DNA of 64,000 bases, from the NCBI RefSeq assembly GCF_003131205.1, contig NZ_QFFY01000001.1:930001-994000 (forward strand). Direction: 5' to 3'. The notes beneath the pieces were generated by a model. That model ran no database searches and had not been told where the DNA came from. It saw only the letters and a program-made list of their open reading frames with translations. The position numbers and the translations under genes were made by a program. Every line of letters starts with the position of its first letter. Position 1 is the first letter of the stretch. The DNA is from Occallatibacter savannae. GTDB taxonomy: Bacteria > Acidobacteriota > Terriglobia > Terriglobales > Acidobacteriaceae. Shown one piece after another: positions 50,831 to 60,219 of the stretch.

Positions 50831-52410
50831 GACCTGCAGCGACAAAGTCCGCGGCAAGACGCCACGCAGAACGGGCCTTCATCAAATTCCTGAATCGACA
50901 GTCCGGACAAATTCTGCCCTGGGTCGCCGTCACCATGATCTGTCTGCTCGGCCTGTCGGGGCTCGCCATCGACACGGCTCGCATGTACATCATCCATCGC
51001 CAGCTGCAATCGGCTACCGACGCCGCCGCGCTCGCGGGTGCCCAGCAGATGCCGGACGGCGACTACTCCACCGTGGCGAAATCGTTCAGTTCCGGCAGCG
51101 GCAACTCGAACGACTCCAAATCCTACACACCAACGACCGCAAGCGTCACTCCACTCTGCATCAAGTTCCTCAAGGATCAGGGTCTGCCCTGCACCGGCAG
51201 CGCCGCCGCTAATGCTCTTCAGGTCCAGCAGGCAGCCGCCGTTCCCATGATGTTTGCAAGCATGCTCGGCTTCAAGTCGCTCAACATCACCGCCACCTCC
51301 ACTGCCGCCATGCGCGGCTCGAAGCCCCTGCCCTACAACGTCGCTATCATCCTCGACACCACCCCTTCGATGGACTACTCCGACACCAACTGCGGCAGCG
51401 GGGCCACGCAGCTCTCCTGCGCAATCAACGGCGTGCAGCAGCTTCTGCTCAACCTCGCTCCCACCGTAGATAACGTTAGTCTCTTCACCTTTCCGAACAT
51501 CACCACAACCAGTGTCGGGAATAACTACGACTGCACCAGTTCGAATCCGGTCGCGGGTCCGTACACATTTCCCTCAACCTCCGCCAGCAGCCTGACGAAC
51601 ATGAACTACACAACAGGCTCAACCACGGTCACGGAAACCTACCAGATCACAGGTTTCCTCGCCGACTACCGCACGGACAACCAGGCCAAATCGCTCACGA
51701 CCACTTCGAATCTCGTCAAAGCGGTCGGCGGAAAATCCGGCTGCACTGGCATCCAGACCAGTCAGGAAAACACCTACTACGCCGGAGCCATCTATGCAGC
51801 GCAATCCGCGCTCACCGCGGAAGCCGCCGTTAAAGCCGGAACGCAGAACATCATCATCCTGCTCAGTGATGGCAATGCGACAGCAAAGGAGCAGTATCCA
51901 TCGGGAAGCGGTACCTTCAATTGCAACGGGACCTGGTTGTCCAAAGGGACGGTCTGTCCGGGAGTCAACGACATGGTGGTGGGAACGCAGAGCGGGACGG
52001 TTGCCACATCCGGAGGCACATACCCGTCCTGGGTTGGCCAGTGCTCGCAAGGGATTGACGCTGCGGCATACGCAAAGAGCAAGGGCACGAAGATCTACGC
52101 GATCTCGTATGGATCGTCTACCAAGTCCGGCGGACCCTACTGGGTCAATGGATCTCAGCAGTATTACTGCCAGAGTGATACCGCTGGGGGCTCGCATCCG
52201 AACATCAGTCCATGCAACACCATGAAGGCGATCGCATCCAGCACCTCCACCTTCTACACCGACTACTACCTTCCCGGCAGCGACACCGGTTGCCAAGCCT
52301 CCGGCCCGAACAACACGATCACCTCCCTCAACAGCATCTTCAAGACCATTGCCTACGACCTCACCGCTGTACGCCTCATACCAAACGGCTCTGCAACCAC
52401 AACACCTTAA
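50827..52410 (+). CDS. TadG-like protein with von Willebrand A domain
   Basis: 527 residues. The N-terminus is TadG-like (RQSGQILPWVAVTMICLLGLSGLAIDTARMYIIHRQLQSATDAAALAGA), with the first helix anchoring it. A vWA domain follows from about residue 168: VAIILDTTPSMDYSD holds the MIDAS-like DxTxS, NIIILLSDGNAT a later metal-site strand. The exported domain is rich in Ser, Thr and Asn. Transcription ends at the hairpin at 52428. Confidence 0.85.
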   Translation: MRPAATKSAARRHAERAFIKFLNRQSGQILPWVAVTMICLLGLSGLAIDTARMYIIHRQLQSATDAAALAGAQQMPDGDYSTVAKSFSSGSGNSNDSKSYTPTTASVTPLCIKFLKDQGLPCTGSAAANALQVQQAAAVPMMFASMLGFKSLNITATSTAAMRGSKPLPYNVAIILDTTPSMDYSDTNCGSGATQLSCAINGVQQLLLNLAPTVDNVSLFTFPNITTTSVGNNYDCTSSNPVAGPYTFPSTSASSLTNMNYTTGSTTVTETYQITGFLADYRTDNQAKSLTTTSNLVKAVGGKSGCTGIQTSQENTYYAGAIYAAQSALTAEAAVKAGTQNIIILLSDGNATAKEQYPSGSGTFNCNGTWLSKGTVCPGVNDMVVGTQSGTVATSGGTYPSWVGQCSQGIDAAAYAKSKGTKIYAISYGSSTKSGGPYWVNGSQQYYCQSDTAGGSHPNISPCNTMKAIASSTSTFYTDYYLPGSDTGCQASGPNNTITSLNSIFKTIAYDLTAVRLIPNGSATTTP

Positions 52411-52427
52411 CGGCGAACCTGCCTTTT

Positions 52428-52463
52428 GGCCGGGGGACCCAGCTCTCCCGGCCTTTGTGTTTT
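52428..52463 (+). terminator. Intrinsic terminator after the TadE-TadG unit
   Basis: GGCCGGGGGA and TCTCCCGGCC form a 10-bp stem with a 6-base loop, followed by TTTGTGTTTT. It lies 18 bases after the tadG-like stop. Confidence 0.85.
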
Positions 52464-52603
52464 GCATGACAAGATCCGTACGGCCCCCGCGACATCCCAA
52501 TCTGTTAAAGTTGAACCTAGGTCGCCTTCCACAAAGGCGTTCCCCGCAGTCGCTCTCAATCGGTTCTAACAACCGCGGACTGCAGGCACCCTGTGCCTTA
52601 TGT

Positions 52604-52679
52604 GAGCCCGTAGCTCAGTTGGTAGAGCAACGCCCTTTTAAGGCGTGGGTCCTGGGTTCGAGTCCCAGCGGGCTCACCA
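52604..52679 (+). tRNA. tRNA-Lys (UUU)
   Basis: A 76-base cloverleaf with a GAGCCCG/CGGGCTC acceptor, D-arm GCTC/GAGC, anticodon arm ACGCC-CTTTTAA-GGCGT (anticodon TTT), T-arm CTGGG-TTCGAGT-CCCAG and an encoded CCA. Confidence 0.98.
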
Positions 52680-52910
52680 TTACCTGTTCATTCTCCCCAG
52701 TCCAATCCCTGTTCCGCAGCCAGTGCCAGAATCGGTTACAAAAGGGTAAACCCGCATCCCACCTCAGATGCCATCCCGCATCCAACTGAAAGGTACCGCT
52801 CCGGCGGCGGTGCGCCGCACTGCCTTGGAATGCAATGCTGCACGGCGTCCAAGTTCAGCCAGCGCTTTTCCCCGGACAATTTCCGCTACCCCGCATAGCG
52901 TTGAGGGCCC

Positions 52911-53957
52911 ATGACTGACGTGCAGAGTGCCAGCACCGATCCATACATCCTGCTGGAGATCATCAAGCTCCAGACAGAGATCGCCAAGCACGGCCTCGAT
53001 CTCTCGGGAGTGGTCGAAGCTGTTGTCGAACGAATCCCGACCTTCACGAACGCCGAAGGCGCGATCGTCGAATACATCGAAGGCGACGAGATGGTTTATC
53101 GCGGCGCCAGCGGGTTAGCGCGTCCCCTTCTCGGCACCCGCGTCCGGCGCGAAGCCAGCCTCTCCGGACTCTGCGTGCGCCTCGGCCAGATTCTTCGTTC
53201 TGACGACATCCTCGTCGATCCCCGCGTCGACCTCAGCCCCTTCGGCGACGTGGGCGTCCGCTCCATGGTGGTTGCGCCTCTCGGGCACGACGGCTCCATC
53301 GTCGGAGTACTCAAAATCGTTTCGAGCAACACCTACGCCTTCACCGTACGCGACATCCGCGTCCTTGAACTCATGAGCGAACTCGTCGCCGCCGCCATGT
53401 ATCACGCCGCGCGCAACGAAACCAGTGCCCTCTACCAGCAGGCAACACACGACGCACTCACAGGCTTGGCCAACCGTTCGCTCTTCTTTGACCGCCTCCG
53501 CCACCGCACTTACCCCGGCCGCCGCCAGCCCGATCCGCTGGGTATCCTCCTCATCGACCTCGATGGCCTCAAGCGCATCAACGACAGCATGGGTCACCGC
53601 GCCGGCGACGCGGCACTACGCGAAACCGCCCTGCGCATCAGCCGCATCCCGCGCCGCACTGACATCGTCGCCCGCCTCGGCGGAGACGAGTTCGGCGTCA
53701 TCCTCACTGAGATCTCCAGCCGCACCGACCTCATCGCCATTGTCGAACGCATCGCCCACGAAACCGATCAGCCGTTCCGCTTTGAAGGCCGGACGATGCA
53801 CCTCACCGCCAGCATCGGCCACGCACGCTACCCCGACGATGGCAGCGATGTCGACTCACTCCTCGAGGCCGCCGACCGCTCTATGTATCAGATGAAGCGC
53901 TCGCGCACCACCACCCGCGTCACCGAACGCGAACTCACCCACAAGCACGTCTTCTAG
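52911..53957 (+). CDS. GAF-GGDEF diguanylate cyclase
   Basis: 348 residues. GAF domain at about 20-170 (FTNAEGAIVEYIEGDEMVYRGASG...RSMVVAPLGHDGSIVGVLKI), then GGDEF at about 180-345. The active site RLGGDEFGV is intact, and an inhibitory I-site RRTD lies five residues before it. ATHDALTGLANRSLFFDRL and IDLDGLKRINDSMGHRAGD complete the signature. It makes cyclic di-GMP in the cytoplasm under control of the GAF ligand. The PilZ protein at 2688 is a possible receiver. Confidence 0.93.
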   Translation: MTDVQSASTDPYILLEIIKLQTEIAKHGLDLSGVVEAVVERIPTFTNAEGAIVEYIEGDEMVYRGASGLARPLLGTRVRREASLSGLCVRLGQILRSDDILVDPRVDLSPFGDVGVRSMVVAPLGHDGSIVGVLKIVSSNTYAFTVRDIRVLELMSELVAAAMYHAARNETSALYQQATHDALTGLANRSLFFDRLRHRTYPGRRQPDPLGILLIDLDGLKRINDSMGHRAGDAALRETALRISRIPRRTDIVARLGGDEFGVILTEISSRTDLIAIVERIAHETDQPFRFEGRTMHLTASIGHARYPDDGSDVDSLLEAADRSMYQMKRSRTTTRVTERELTHKHVF

Positions 53958-54073
53958 GTGAAGCCGCTCGCACAGGTATTCTGTCTCGTCAGTCGAATGT
54001 TGAGACCTTCTTTCGAGAGTTTCTGTGTGAGCGTTCCTCGCCCGGTTCGGTGGCGCAATTAGAATTCGTTCGT

Positions 54074-55180
54074 CTACTTCAACCTGACCTGCAGGATCCT
54101 CCCTGCTGTCGGATCATCTCCATAACCAAACTCTGATACGTACAGTGCGCCGTCGGGGCCGGCAGTAATCGCAGTTGGGAAGGTCAAGCCGGTCAGGACA
54201 TCTGTGATTTCCCCCGAATCACTCACGCGAACGATCTTCCCGCTGCCAGGCAGCGGAAAGTCGGCTGCCGTGGACGTCTCAAGCGCGTACAGCTTGCCGT
54301 TCAGAAAAACCTGGCCTATGACGGCAGTCAGACCATCGAACACTTTCATCAACGTGCCACTTGGCAGCAATTTGTACAGTGAGGAAGAACCGGGAATGAT
54401 GGGAAAATTTCCTAGGTTGGCTATATAGAAATTGCCGTTTTGCGCGACAGCAGTCGGAACATTGTGGCCCTCGCTAGCCGACATATCGATGACTCTTGTC
54501 GTGGTGCCATCAGGGGCGACCTGCAAAATATCTCCGGTGTTTGCATTGTTGGTGTAGAACACTCCGTTCCTGGTGTTGAGGGTCCACCAGACGCCTTCCA
54601 GGTCGAAGTCGCAACAAGGAGGATTCGCAACTGGATTGTTCTGGGTCCAGACTGAAAGGTCATTGATTTGGGTGAGCGAACCATCGCCATTCCGACGCAA
54701 AATTCCGTTGTTGGCATAGGAGACTCCCTGACTGCACCCCGAGCCGTTCGTCACGATGTAAAGGGTATTGCCCAGGAAGGCAACATCCGCCGCTCCGAAG
54801 GTTTCGCCAAAGATATCGACACTGGAGGGAAGATTGTCGACGACGACGGTTCGTTTCCGCTGCAGATCGAAGCTGGTTACGCGCGAGGTTCTGCCGCTGA
54901 GAAACGGTCCGAAGTTAGGGTCTTGGTCGCAGAGCCCAACGGTATTGTCCGTGCCTCCCAGGCCGGACTCAGCTACATAAAGCCGCGAATCGGGACCAAA
55001 CTTCAGGCCTCGCGGGAATCGCAAATCCGTGGCAAATACGGTGGCGGTCGCCAGGCTGGACTGCAGACCGCTCTTTGCGTTTCCGGTGCGGTGCGGGAAC
55101 CTTTGAGCGCTAGAAAAGGAACAGATGCTGAGGAAAAGGCTTAGTGCGGTGAGTGTTCTGAGCTTCTCATATCGAGTCAT
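54074..55180 (-). CDS. Secreted ScyD/ScyE-like beta-propeller protein
   Basis: 368 residues from ATG 55180 (AAGGAG upstream). A signal peptide (LRTLTALSLFLSICSFSSAQ) is followed by NHL/SMP-30-like blades: FPRGLKFGPDSRLYVAESGLGGTDN, GVFYTNNANTGDILQVAPDGTTTRV, FPTAITAGPDGALYVSEFGYGDDP. The PRGLKFGPDG...LYVAESGLGG pattern is typical of ScyD/ScyE-family proteins. In cyanobacteria relatives are encoded near scytonemin genes; here there is no such context, so the role is unknown. Confidence 0.8.
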   Translation of the reverse strand: MTRYEKLRTLTALSLFLSICSFSSAQRFPHRTGNAKSGLQSSLATATVFATDLRFPRGLKFGPDSRLYVAESGLGGTDNTVGLCDQDPNFGPFLSGRTSRVTSFDLQRKRTVVVDNLPSSVDIFGETFGAADVAFLGNTLYIVTNGSGCSQGVSYANNGILRRNGDGSLTQINDLSVWTQNNPVANPPCCDFDLEGVWWTLNTRNGVFYTNNANTGDILQVAPDGTTTRVIDMSASEGHNVPTAVAQNGNFYIANLGNFPIIPGSSSLYKLLPSGTLMKVFDGLTAVIGQVFLNGKLYALETSTAADFPLPGSGKIVRVSDSGEITDVLTGLTFPTAITAGPDGALYVSEFGYGDDPTAGRILQVRLK

Positions 55181-55350
55181 GACAGGTCTCCTTGACGACG
55201 TGTGTCGAAAGATAGGATCCAAGTTGTGAAAGCTCAACTCACGTGTTCCCATCCTCGTATCATGTACGCCGACATAGGTTTAGGAGCACCTCTATCTTGT
55301 TCTAGCTCGACCTGAAAGCGCGGTGCTAGACTCGATCAACCTTCCCCGGA

Positions 55351-57231
55351 ATGCCTGCGCCAGCCTCCATCTCGGAAATTCTGAAGTTCGGGCTCTTCGA
55401 GCTCGACATGCAAAAGGCAGAGTTGCGCAAGCGTGGCGTCAGGATCAAGCTGCAGGAGCAGCCGCTGAAATTACTTGTTCTATTGCTCGAGAATCGCGGC
55501 GAAATTGTTACCCGCGAGCGATTACGGTCGAACATCTGGCCTGCAAATACGTTCGTTGAATTCGACCACGGCTTGTATAGCGCTATGGCGCGTCTGCGGG
55601 AGGCGCTGGGCGACTCGTCAGAAAACCCGACCTTTATCGAGACAGTGGCGCGGCGGGGATATCGGTTTATTGCGCCAGTGACCTCATCGGGCTCTGCGGC
55701 CGATCCTATACCGGAGCCGGCTGTCACTGGACGGTCCCATCGCTCTCGAAGGGTCCTCGCCGGCGTACTGGCGGGACTGGTTGCCGGAGCCCTTTTGGTG
55801 GGAGCGATCCTTGGATTCAATCTGGCGAACTCGCGTCACTGGTTACGGCGACGCAGCAATCCTCCGGTTCGCTCGCTCGCAGTGCTGCCACTTCAGAATC
55901 TGTCTGGGGATTCGACGCAGGAGTATTTCGCTGATGGAATGACGGACGAGCTGATCACTCAACTCGCTCAGTTGGGCAGCGTTCGCGTGATATCACGGAC
56001 GTCCGTTATGCAGTACAAAGGAGCACAAAAGCCACTTCGGCAGATTGCAGATGAACTGGGAGTGGACGCGATCCTCGAAGGATCGGTGGTACGGTCTGGC
56101 CAACACGTGCGGGTTACCGCGCAATTGATAGACGCAGCAACCGACCAGCACCTCTGGGCGCGAAGTTACGACCGAGAACTGGGCGATGTTTTGCTCTTGC
56201 AGAGCGACATGGCGGGTGCAATTACGCAGCAAATACGCGCGGAGATAGATCAAAACGCGCGAGCGCTCGTGCCTCAGGCTTCGCGAGTAGACCCAGAGGA
56301 GCAGGACCTGTATTTCCGTGGGCGCTACCACCTGAGTAAAGGAAGTGAAGACGAGATCAATAAAGGGATCGAGTACTTCCGGCAGGGTATTGAGCATAGT
56401 CCCGAGGACGCACGGAATTATGCCGCCATGGCTGACTCGTACCTCGCGTTGTCTGATTATTACGTGTCACCTGCAGCTGTCTTGGAATTGGGGAAACAGT
56501 CTGCGTTGAAGGCATTGCAGTTGGATGGCAATCTTGCAGAAACACACGTCTCGCTTGGCGCAATTCGATTCTTATATGACTGGAACTGGCCAGAGGCAGA
56601 GAAGGAGTTCGCGCAAGCGGTCAAGCTCAACCCAAACTCCTCGGATGCGCACATGTGGCGCGGAGTGTTCCTGGCGCAAATGGGCCGCAGTGATGAAGCG
56701 ATATCGGAGATCAAGGTTGCAGAGAGTCTTGATCCGCTCTCGGTGGCGGTTCATGTCAATGCGGGATGGGTGTATTACCTTGCGAGGCGAGAAGCACAAG
56801 CAGTCCAGGAATGGCGAAAGATTCTGGACATCGATCCGCATTTCACAGTTACGCACGCATCGCTTTGGATCGCGTATATAAAACAGGCAGAAGCTGGAGC
56901 CGCACTTTACCGGCCATCCGCGGGTGACGCCGATGCTCTGCAGCTAGCGGCAATTACAGGCCGTGAAGCGGTCAGCGGGAATCGAGCAGAGGCGGAACGC
57001 TTGCTTTCGAGACTGGATTCCATCTCCAAGCGCCACTACGTATGCCCTTACGAGATGGCGACGGCGCACGCAGTACTCGGAGATAAGGAAAAGGCGCTGG
57101 ACTGGCTGAATAGAGGGTTGAAGGAACGCTCCGCCTGCATGCCCGATTTGAAAGCTGACCCGCGCCTGGACTCGCTGCGCAGTGATGCTAGATTTCAGGA
57201 ATTTCTCAAGCGGGTCGGGTTTCAAAGATAG
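55351..57231 (+). CDS. CadC-like winged-helix, TolB-like and TPR regulator
   Basis: 626 residues. An OmpR-type winged helix (about 10-105: FGLFELDMQKAELRKRG, LLVLLLENRGEIVTRERLRSNIWP, VARRGYRFIAPV) is followed by a membrane helix (VLAGVLAGLVAGALLVGAILGF). A TolB-like domain comes next (SLAVLPLQNLSGDSTQEYFADGMTDELITQLAQ...LGVDAILEGSVVRSGQHVRVTAQLID), then about six TPR units. It is a membrane-bound one-component regulator type abundant in Acidobacteriota. Base use is somewhat more AT-rich than neighbours. Divergent from the ScyD/E-like gene, a possible target. Confidence 0.88.
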   Translation: MPAPASISEILKFGLFELDMQKAELRKRGVRIKLQEQPLKLLVLLLENRGEIVTRERLRSNIWPANTFVEFDHGLYSAMARLREALGDSSENPTFIETVARRGYRFIAPVTSSGSAADPIPEPAVTGRSHRSRRVLAGVLAGLVAGALLVGAILGFNLANSRHWLRRRSNPPVRSLAVLPLQNLSGDSTQEYFADGMTDELITQLAQLGSVRVISRTSVMQYKGAQKPLRQIADELGVDAILEGSVVRSGQHVRVTAQLIDAATDQHLWARSYDRELGDVLLLQSDMAGAITQQIRAEIDQNARALVPQASRVDPEEQDLYFRGRYHLSKGSEDEINKGIEYFRQGIEHSPEDARNYAAMADSYLALSDYYVSPAAVLELGKQSALKALQLDGNLAETHVSLGAIRFLYDWNWPEAEKEFAQAVKLNPNSSDAHMWRGVFLAQMGRSDEAISEIKVAESLDPLSVAVHVNAGWVYYLARREAQAVQEWRKILDIDPHFTVTHASLWIAYIKQAEAGAALYRPSAGDADALQLAAITGREAVSGNRAEAERLLSRLDSISKRHYVCPYEMATAHAVLGDKEKALDWLNRGLKERSACMPDLKADPRLDSLRSDARFQEFLKRVGFQR

Positions 57232-57307
57232 CGATGTCTTTCCAAGTGCGCCATCTGCAGACTCTGCGTACCGCCCAAGACAATTCAAATAGTCGGCAAC
57301 ACCGATT

Positions 57308-58354
57308 TCACTCCCTCGCCCAGAAATGCTCCTCCGAGCACGCCCTCAAGCGTTCCGCCGCGCTCTCCGGTGTAATATCCCTCTGCGGCATCCCCAGCAT
57401 TTCAAATCCCACCATGAACTTCCGCACCGTCGCCGACCTGAGCAGCGGCGGATAGAAATGCGCATGAAAATGCCACTCCTTGTGATCCTTCCCATCCGTC
57501 GGCGCCTGGTGAAACCCCATCGTGTACGGAAAGCTCGTCTCGAACAAATTGTCGTACCGCGTTGTCAGCCGTTTCAGTGCATCCGCCAGCGCATCCCGCT
57601 CTTCGATCTTCAACTCCGGCATGGCCGCTGCGTGCCGTTTGCTCACCAGCAGAATCTCAAACGGCCACGTCGCCCACCACGGCACCAGAACAGCGAAGTG
57701 CTCATTCTCCAGCACCACGCGCTCCCCCGCGCCCAACTCCTCCTGCACGTAGTCGCACAAGAGGCAGCTTCTCTTCTTGGCAAAGTACTCGTGCTGCGCG
57801 ATCGTCTCCGCGGCTGGTTCGTCCGGCACAAAGCCCGTCGACCATATCTGCCCATGTGGGTGCGGGTTGCTCGCCCCCATCATCGCCCCGCGGTTCTCGA
57901 AAATCTGCACGTAGTGGATCCAGTCCGTCGCGCCCAACTCCTCGTACTCCTTGGTCCAAGCGTCCACCACGCGCCGAATCTCCGGCCGCGTCATCCGCGC
58001 CAGCGTCAGGCTGTGATCGGGATGGAAGCACAGCACCTTGCACAATCCCCGCGCTCCCTCAGCCACCAGCAACGACGAAGACGGCTGATCCTGCTCCGCA
58101 GGCAAATCCGGCAGCAGCGCTGCGTAATCGTTTACAAATGTGAAGATCGAATCGTACTGCGGATTCACCGCTCCGCCCGCGCGCTTGTTCCCCGGGCACA
58201 AATAGCACTCCGGATCGTAGGTCACCGCTGACGGCGCACTCTTCTGCGCCACTTCGCCCTGCCATGGGCGCTGCGTCCTGTGCGGCGAAACCAACACCCA
58301 CGCTTGTCTCAGCGGATTCCACCGCCGATGCGGATACTGCCACTTGCCTGCCAT
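57308..58354 (-). CDS. galT: Galactose-1-phosphate uridylyltransferase
   Basis: 348 residues from ATG 58354 (upstream codons up to 58384 are possible). It exchanges UDP between UDP-glucose and galactose-1-phosphate in the Leloir pathway. WNPLRQAWVLVSPHRTQRPWQG, CYLCPGNKRAGG (zinc Cys pair), the active-site ASNPHPHGQIW, CLLCDYVQEE and EWHFHAHFYPP are all present. A TACAAT hexamer ends 7 bases before this ATG and there is no ribosome binding site, so the message is probably leaderless. Confidence 0.95.
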   Translation of the reverse strand: MAGKWQYPHRRWNPLRQAWVLVSPHRTQRPWQGEVAQKSAPSAVTYDPECYLCPGNKRAGGAVNPQYDSIFTFVNDYAALLPDLPAEQDQPSSSLLVAEGARGLCKVLCFHPDHSLTLARMTRPEIRRVVDAWTKEYEELGATDWIHYVQIFENRGAMMGASNPHPHGQIWSTGFVPDEPAAETIAQHEYFAKKRSCLLCDYVQEELGAGERVVLENEHFAVLVPWWATWPFEILLVSKRHAAAMPELKIEERDALADALKRLTTRYDNLFETSFPYTMGFHQAPTDGKDHKEWHFHAHFYPPLLRSATVRKFMVGFEMLGMPQRDITPESAAERLRACSEEHFWARE

Positions 58355-58461
58355 GCCGATCATTGTACGCAACGCGCCCAACAAAATTCGCCGCCGACTT
58401 CAAGCAACACGCAACACGAAGCGGACCGTTGTGCCAAACCGGCCCCGTCTAAAATGGCCCC
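58355..58461. promoter_or_regulatory. Divergent leaderless promoters of galT and the glutaredoxin remnant
   Basis: Minus strand: TACAAT at 58367-58362, 7 bases before the galT ATG. Plus strand: TAAAAT at 58450-58455, 6 bases before the ATG at 58462. The -35 boxes are weak on both sides. Confidence 0.45.
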
Positions 58462-58705
58462 ATGCATGAAGTCATCGTTTACTCGCGCAGCGGATGCCAC
58501 CTCTGCGACGTAGTCAAAGATCAACTCGCCCAGCTTCAGCCCGGCAACGACTTCCACTGGGCGTGAGATTGACATCGACGCTGACCCTGAACTCCGTCGG
58601 AAATACAACGAAGAAGTCCCCGTGGTCTTCATCGATGGCCGCAAGGCATTCAAGTTCCGGTTGGATTCAGCCCAATTCCTGAAGACCCTCCGCGCTCGAG
58701 CGTAG
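58462..58705 (+). pseudogene. Glutaredoxin-like thiol protein with a frameshift
   Basis: ATG 58462 gives MHEVIVYSRSGCHLCDVVKDQL, with the CxxC of glutaredoxin/DUF836 proteins, and stops at 58564. In the next frame the natural continuation is EIDIDADPELRRKYNEEVPVVFIDGRKAFKFRLD to 58705, with the cis-Pro of the fold in VPVVFIDG. Removing one G from TGGGCGTGAG (about 58558-58567) restores HWREIDIDADP and a normal protein of about 80 residues. Either a real inactivating insertion or a base-calling error. Confidence 0.8.
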
Positions 58706-58790
58706 ATCCGGCCACGGCAAACCTTCGGCTCGAAATGAGCCGTGATGAATCCGCCCCGAACTCGTTCAACTCAGGTTCTCGAACTTGGAA

Positions 58791-59996
58791 CTAAGCCGTC
58801 GGCTTATCCGGAGGAGGCAGCGCTGCCAGAAACCGTTGCGCAAACTCCGCACTGTACTGATCCACCAGCTCCCGCACCCGGCTCGCGCTCTCTGAACACA
58901 CGATCAGCCCCGCATGATGGTGCTTCTTCATCCGCTTCACAATCTCCGGAGCGTTGAACGCGCTCGTGTCCGGCTCAGCCATCGTCGCCAGGCACAGCAC
59001 ACTGCCTGCGTATCTCTCGGCGAAATCCGGCAGCTCGTAAGTCTCCCCGCGAAGATGTGCCACTTCAAGCCGCGCCCATTCCCGCCAGAGATTGATCCCC
59101 GTCGCCGTCTCCACAAGATCCGAAATAAACGCGCCGCCAACGCGCGCCGCGATCTCCAGAAAGTAGAACCGCCCATCGTCGTGTGCGCGGATGTACTCCG
59201 CGTGGGTCACCCCGCGCGCCATCCCCAGGTCCGGAGCCAGCCGACCATTCAGCGCAGTCAGTTCGGCCCACTCGCGGCTCTGGCGGTTCACCGTCCGCGT
59301 CGTAAACACGCCGCCCTCATGCATCACCTGCATCGGCGGCTTTCCATACTGATGCACAGCTGAAAACACCACCTTGTGCTCGCTGATGATCGAGTCGACG
59401 TGGAAAATATCGCCGGGCACAAACTGCTCCAGCAGATAACTCGTCTGCGTCTCGCCCAGCTCATCCAGCGTGCGCCAAAGCTGCTCCGGCTCGTAGATCT
59501 TGCGGATCCCCAGCGCGGACGCCTCCGCCCTTGGCTTCAGCAGCCACGGCCCGTGCACCTGCTTCATGTACCCGCGCAGCTCGTCGTAATTCAGTACGCG
59601 GCAGAACGGCGGCACCAAAAACCCAGACTCGCTCGCTCCCGTTCGCATCGCCAGTTTGTCGCGATAGTAGGCGGTCGACGTCACGCCCATGCCCGGAATC
59701 CTTGTATGCTCCCGGATCTTCGCCGCAGCATCCAAATCGAACTCATCCAGCGCGAGTACCCTGTCGAACTGCCGGCCCCGCGCCATCCAGCACACCGTCC
59801 TGATCAGATCCGTCTCCGTATACTCGTCCGGCATGAGGTGAACATCTTCCAGCACCTCGCGCGGCCACGCCGCATCGCGCAGCTTCTCCACGGTCAGCAG
59901 CGTCGGTTTCACCCCCATCTCTGCGCACTGCCGCATGAAGTCCTGCCCCTTTTCGTAGCTGGCAATACAAAGAAATCGGTCGATCTGGTGCGCCAT
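58791..59996 (-). CDS. ATP-grasp domain protein
   Basis: 401 residues from ATG 59996 (GGAGAGGGAA just upstream; the longer open frame is not supported). A Rossmann-like N-terminal part (RFLCIASYEKGQDFMRQCAEMG, FDRVLALDEFDLDAAAKIREHTRIPGMG) is followed by the ATP-grasp fold (GPWLLKPRAEASALGIRKI, EQFVPGDIFHVDSII, and the Mg-binding YFLEIAARVGGAFISDLVETATGINL). Such enzymes join a carboxylate to an amine or thiol; the substrate cannot be told. Confidence 0.83.
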   Translation of the reverse strand: MAHQIDRFLCIASYEKGQDFMRQCAEMGVKPTLLTVEKLRDAAWPREVLEDVHLMPDEYTETDLIRTVCWMARGRQFDRVLALDEFDLDAAAKIREHTRIPGMGVTSTAYYRDKLAMRTGASESGFLVPPFCRVLNYDELRGYMKQVHGPWLLKPRAEASALGIRKIYEPEQLWRTLDELGETQTSYLLEQFVPGDIFHVDSIISEHKVVFSAVHQYGKPPMQVMHEGGVFTTRTVNRQSREWAELTALNGRLAPDLGMARGVTHAEYIRAHDDGRFYFLEIAARVGGAFISDLVETATGINLWREWARLEVAHLRGETYELPDFAERYAGSVLCLATMAEPDTSAFNAPEIVKRMKKHHHAGLIVCSESASRVRELVDQYSAEFAQRFLAALPPPDKPTA

Positions 59997-60219
59997 TTCC
60001 CTCTCCGCAGCGGTCTCTACCCTTTGCGTTTGGACCGCGGGTGACCCTAGTTCTACCATAGACCCCGGTCTATCGCTCCACGCCTGGGCAGCACCGAAGA
60101 GTCCCTCCAAGTAACCTGGGGTGCAAAAGGTAATCAGGGCGACTCCACCCCATGTCGTCGCCTCGTCTCGCCCTCGCCGATGCATGGCACAACCGGCGAT
60201 AATCTCAACTGACCGCACC

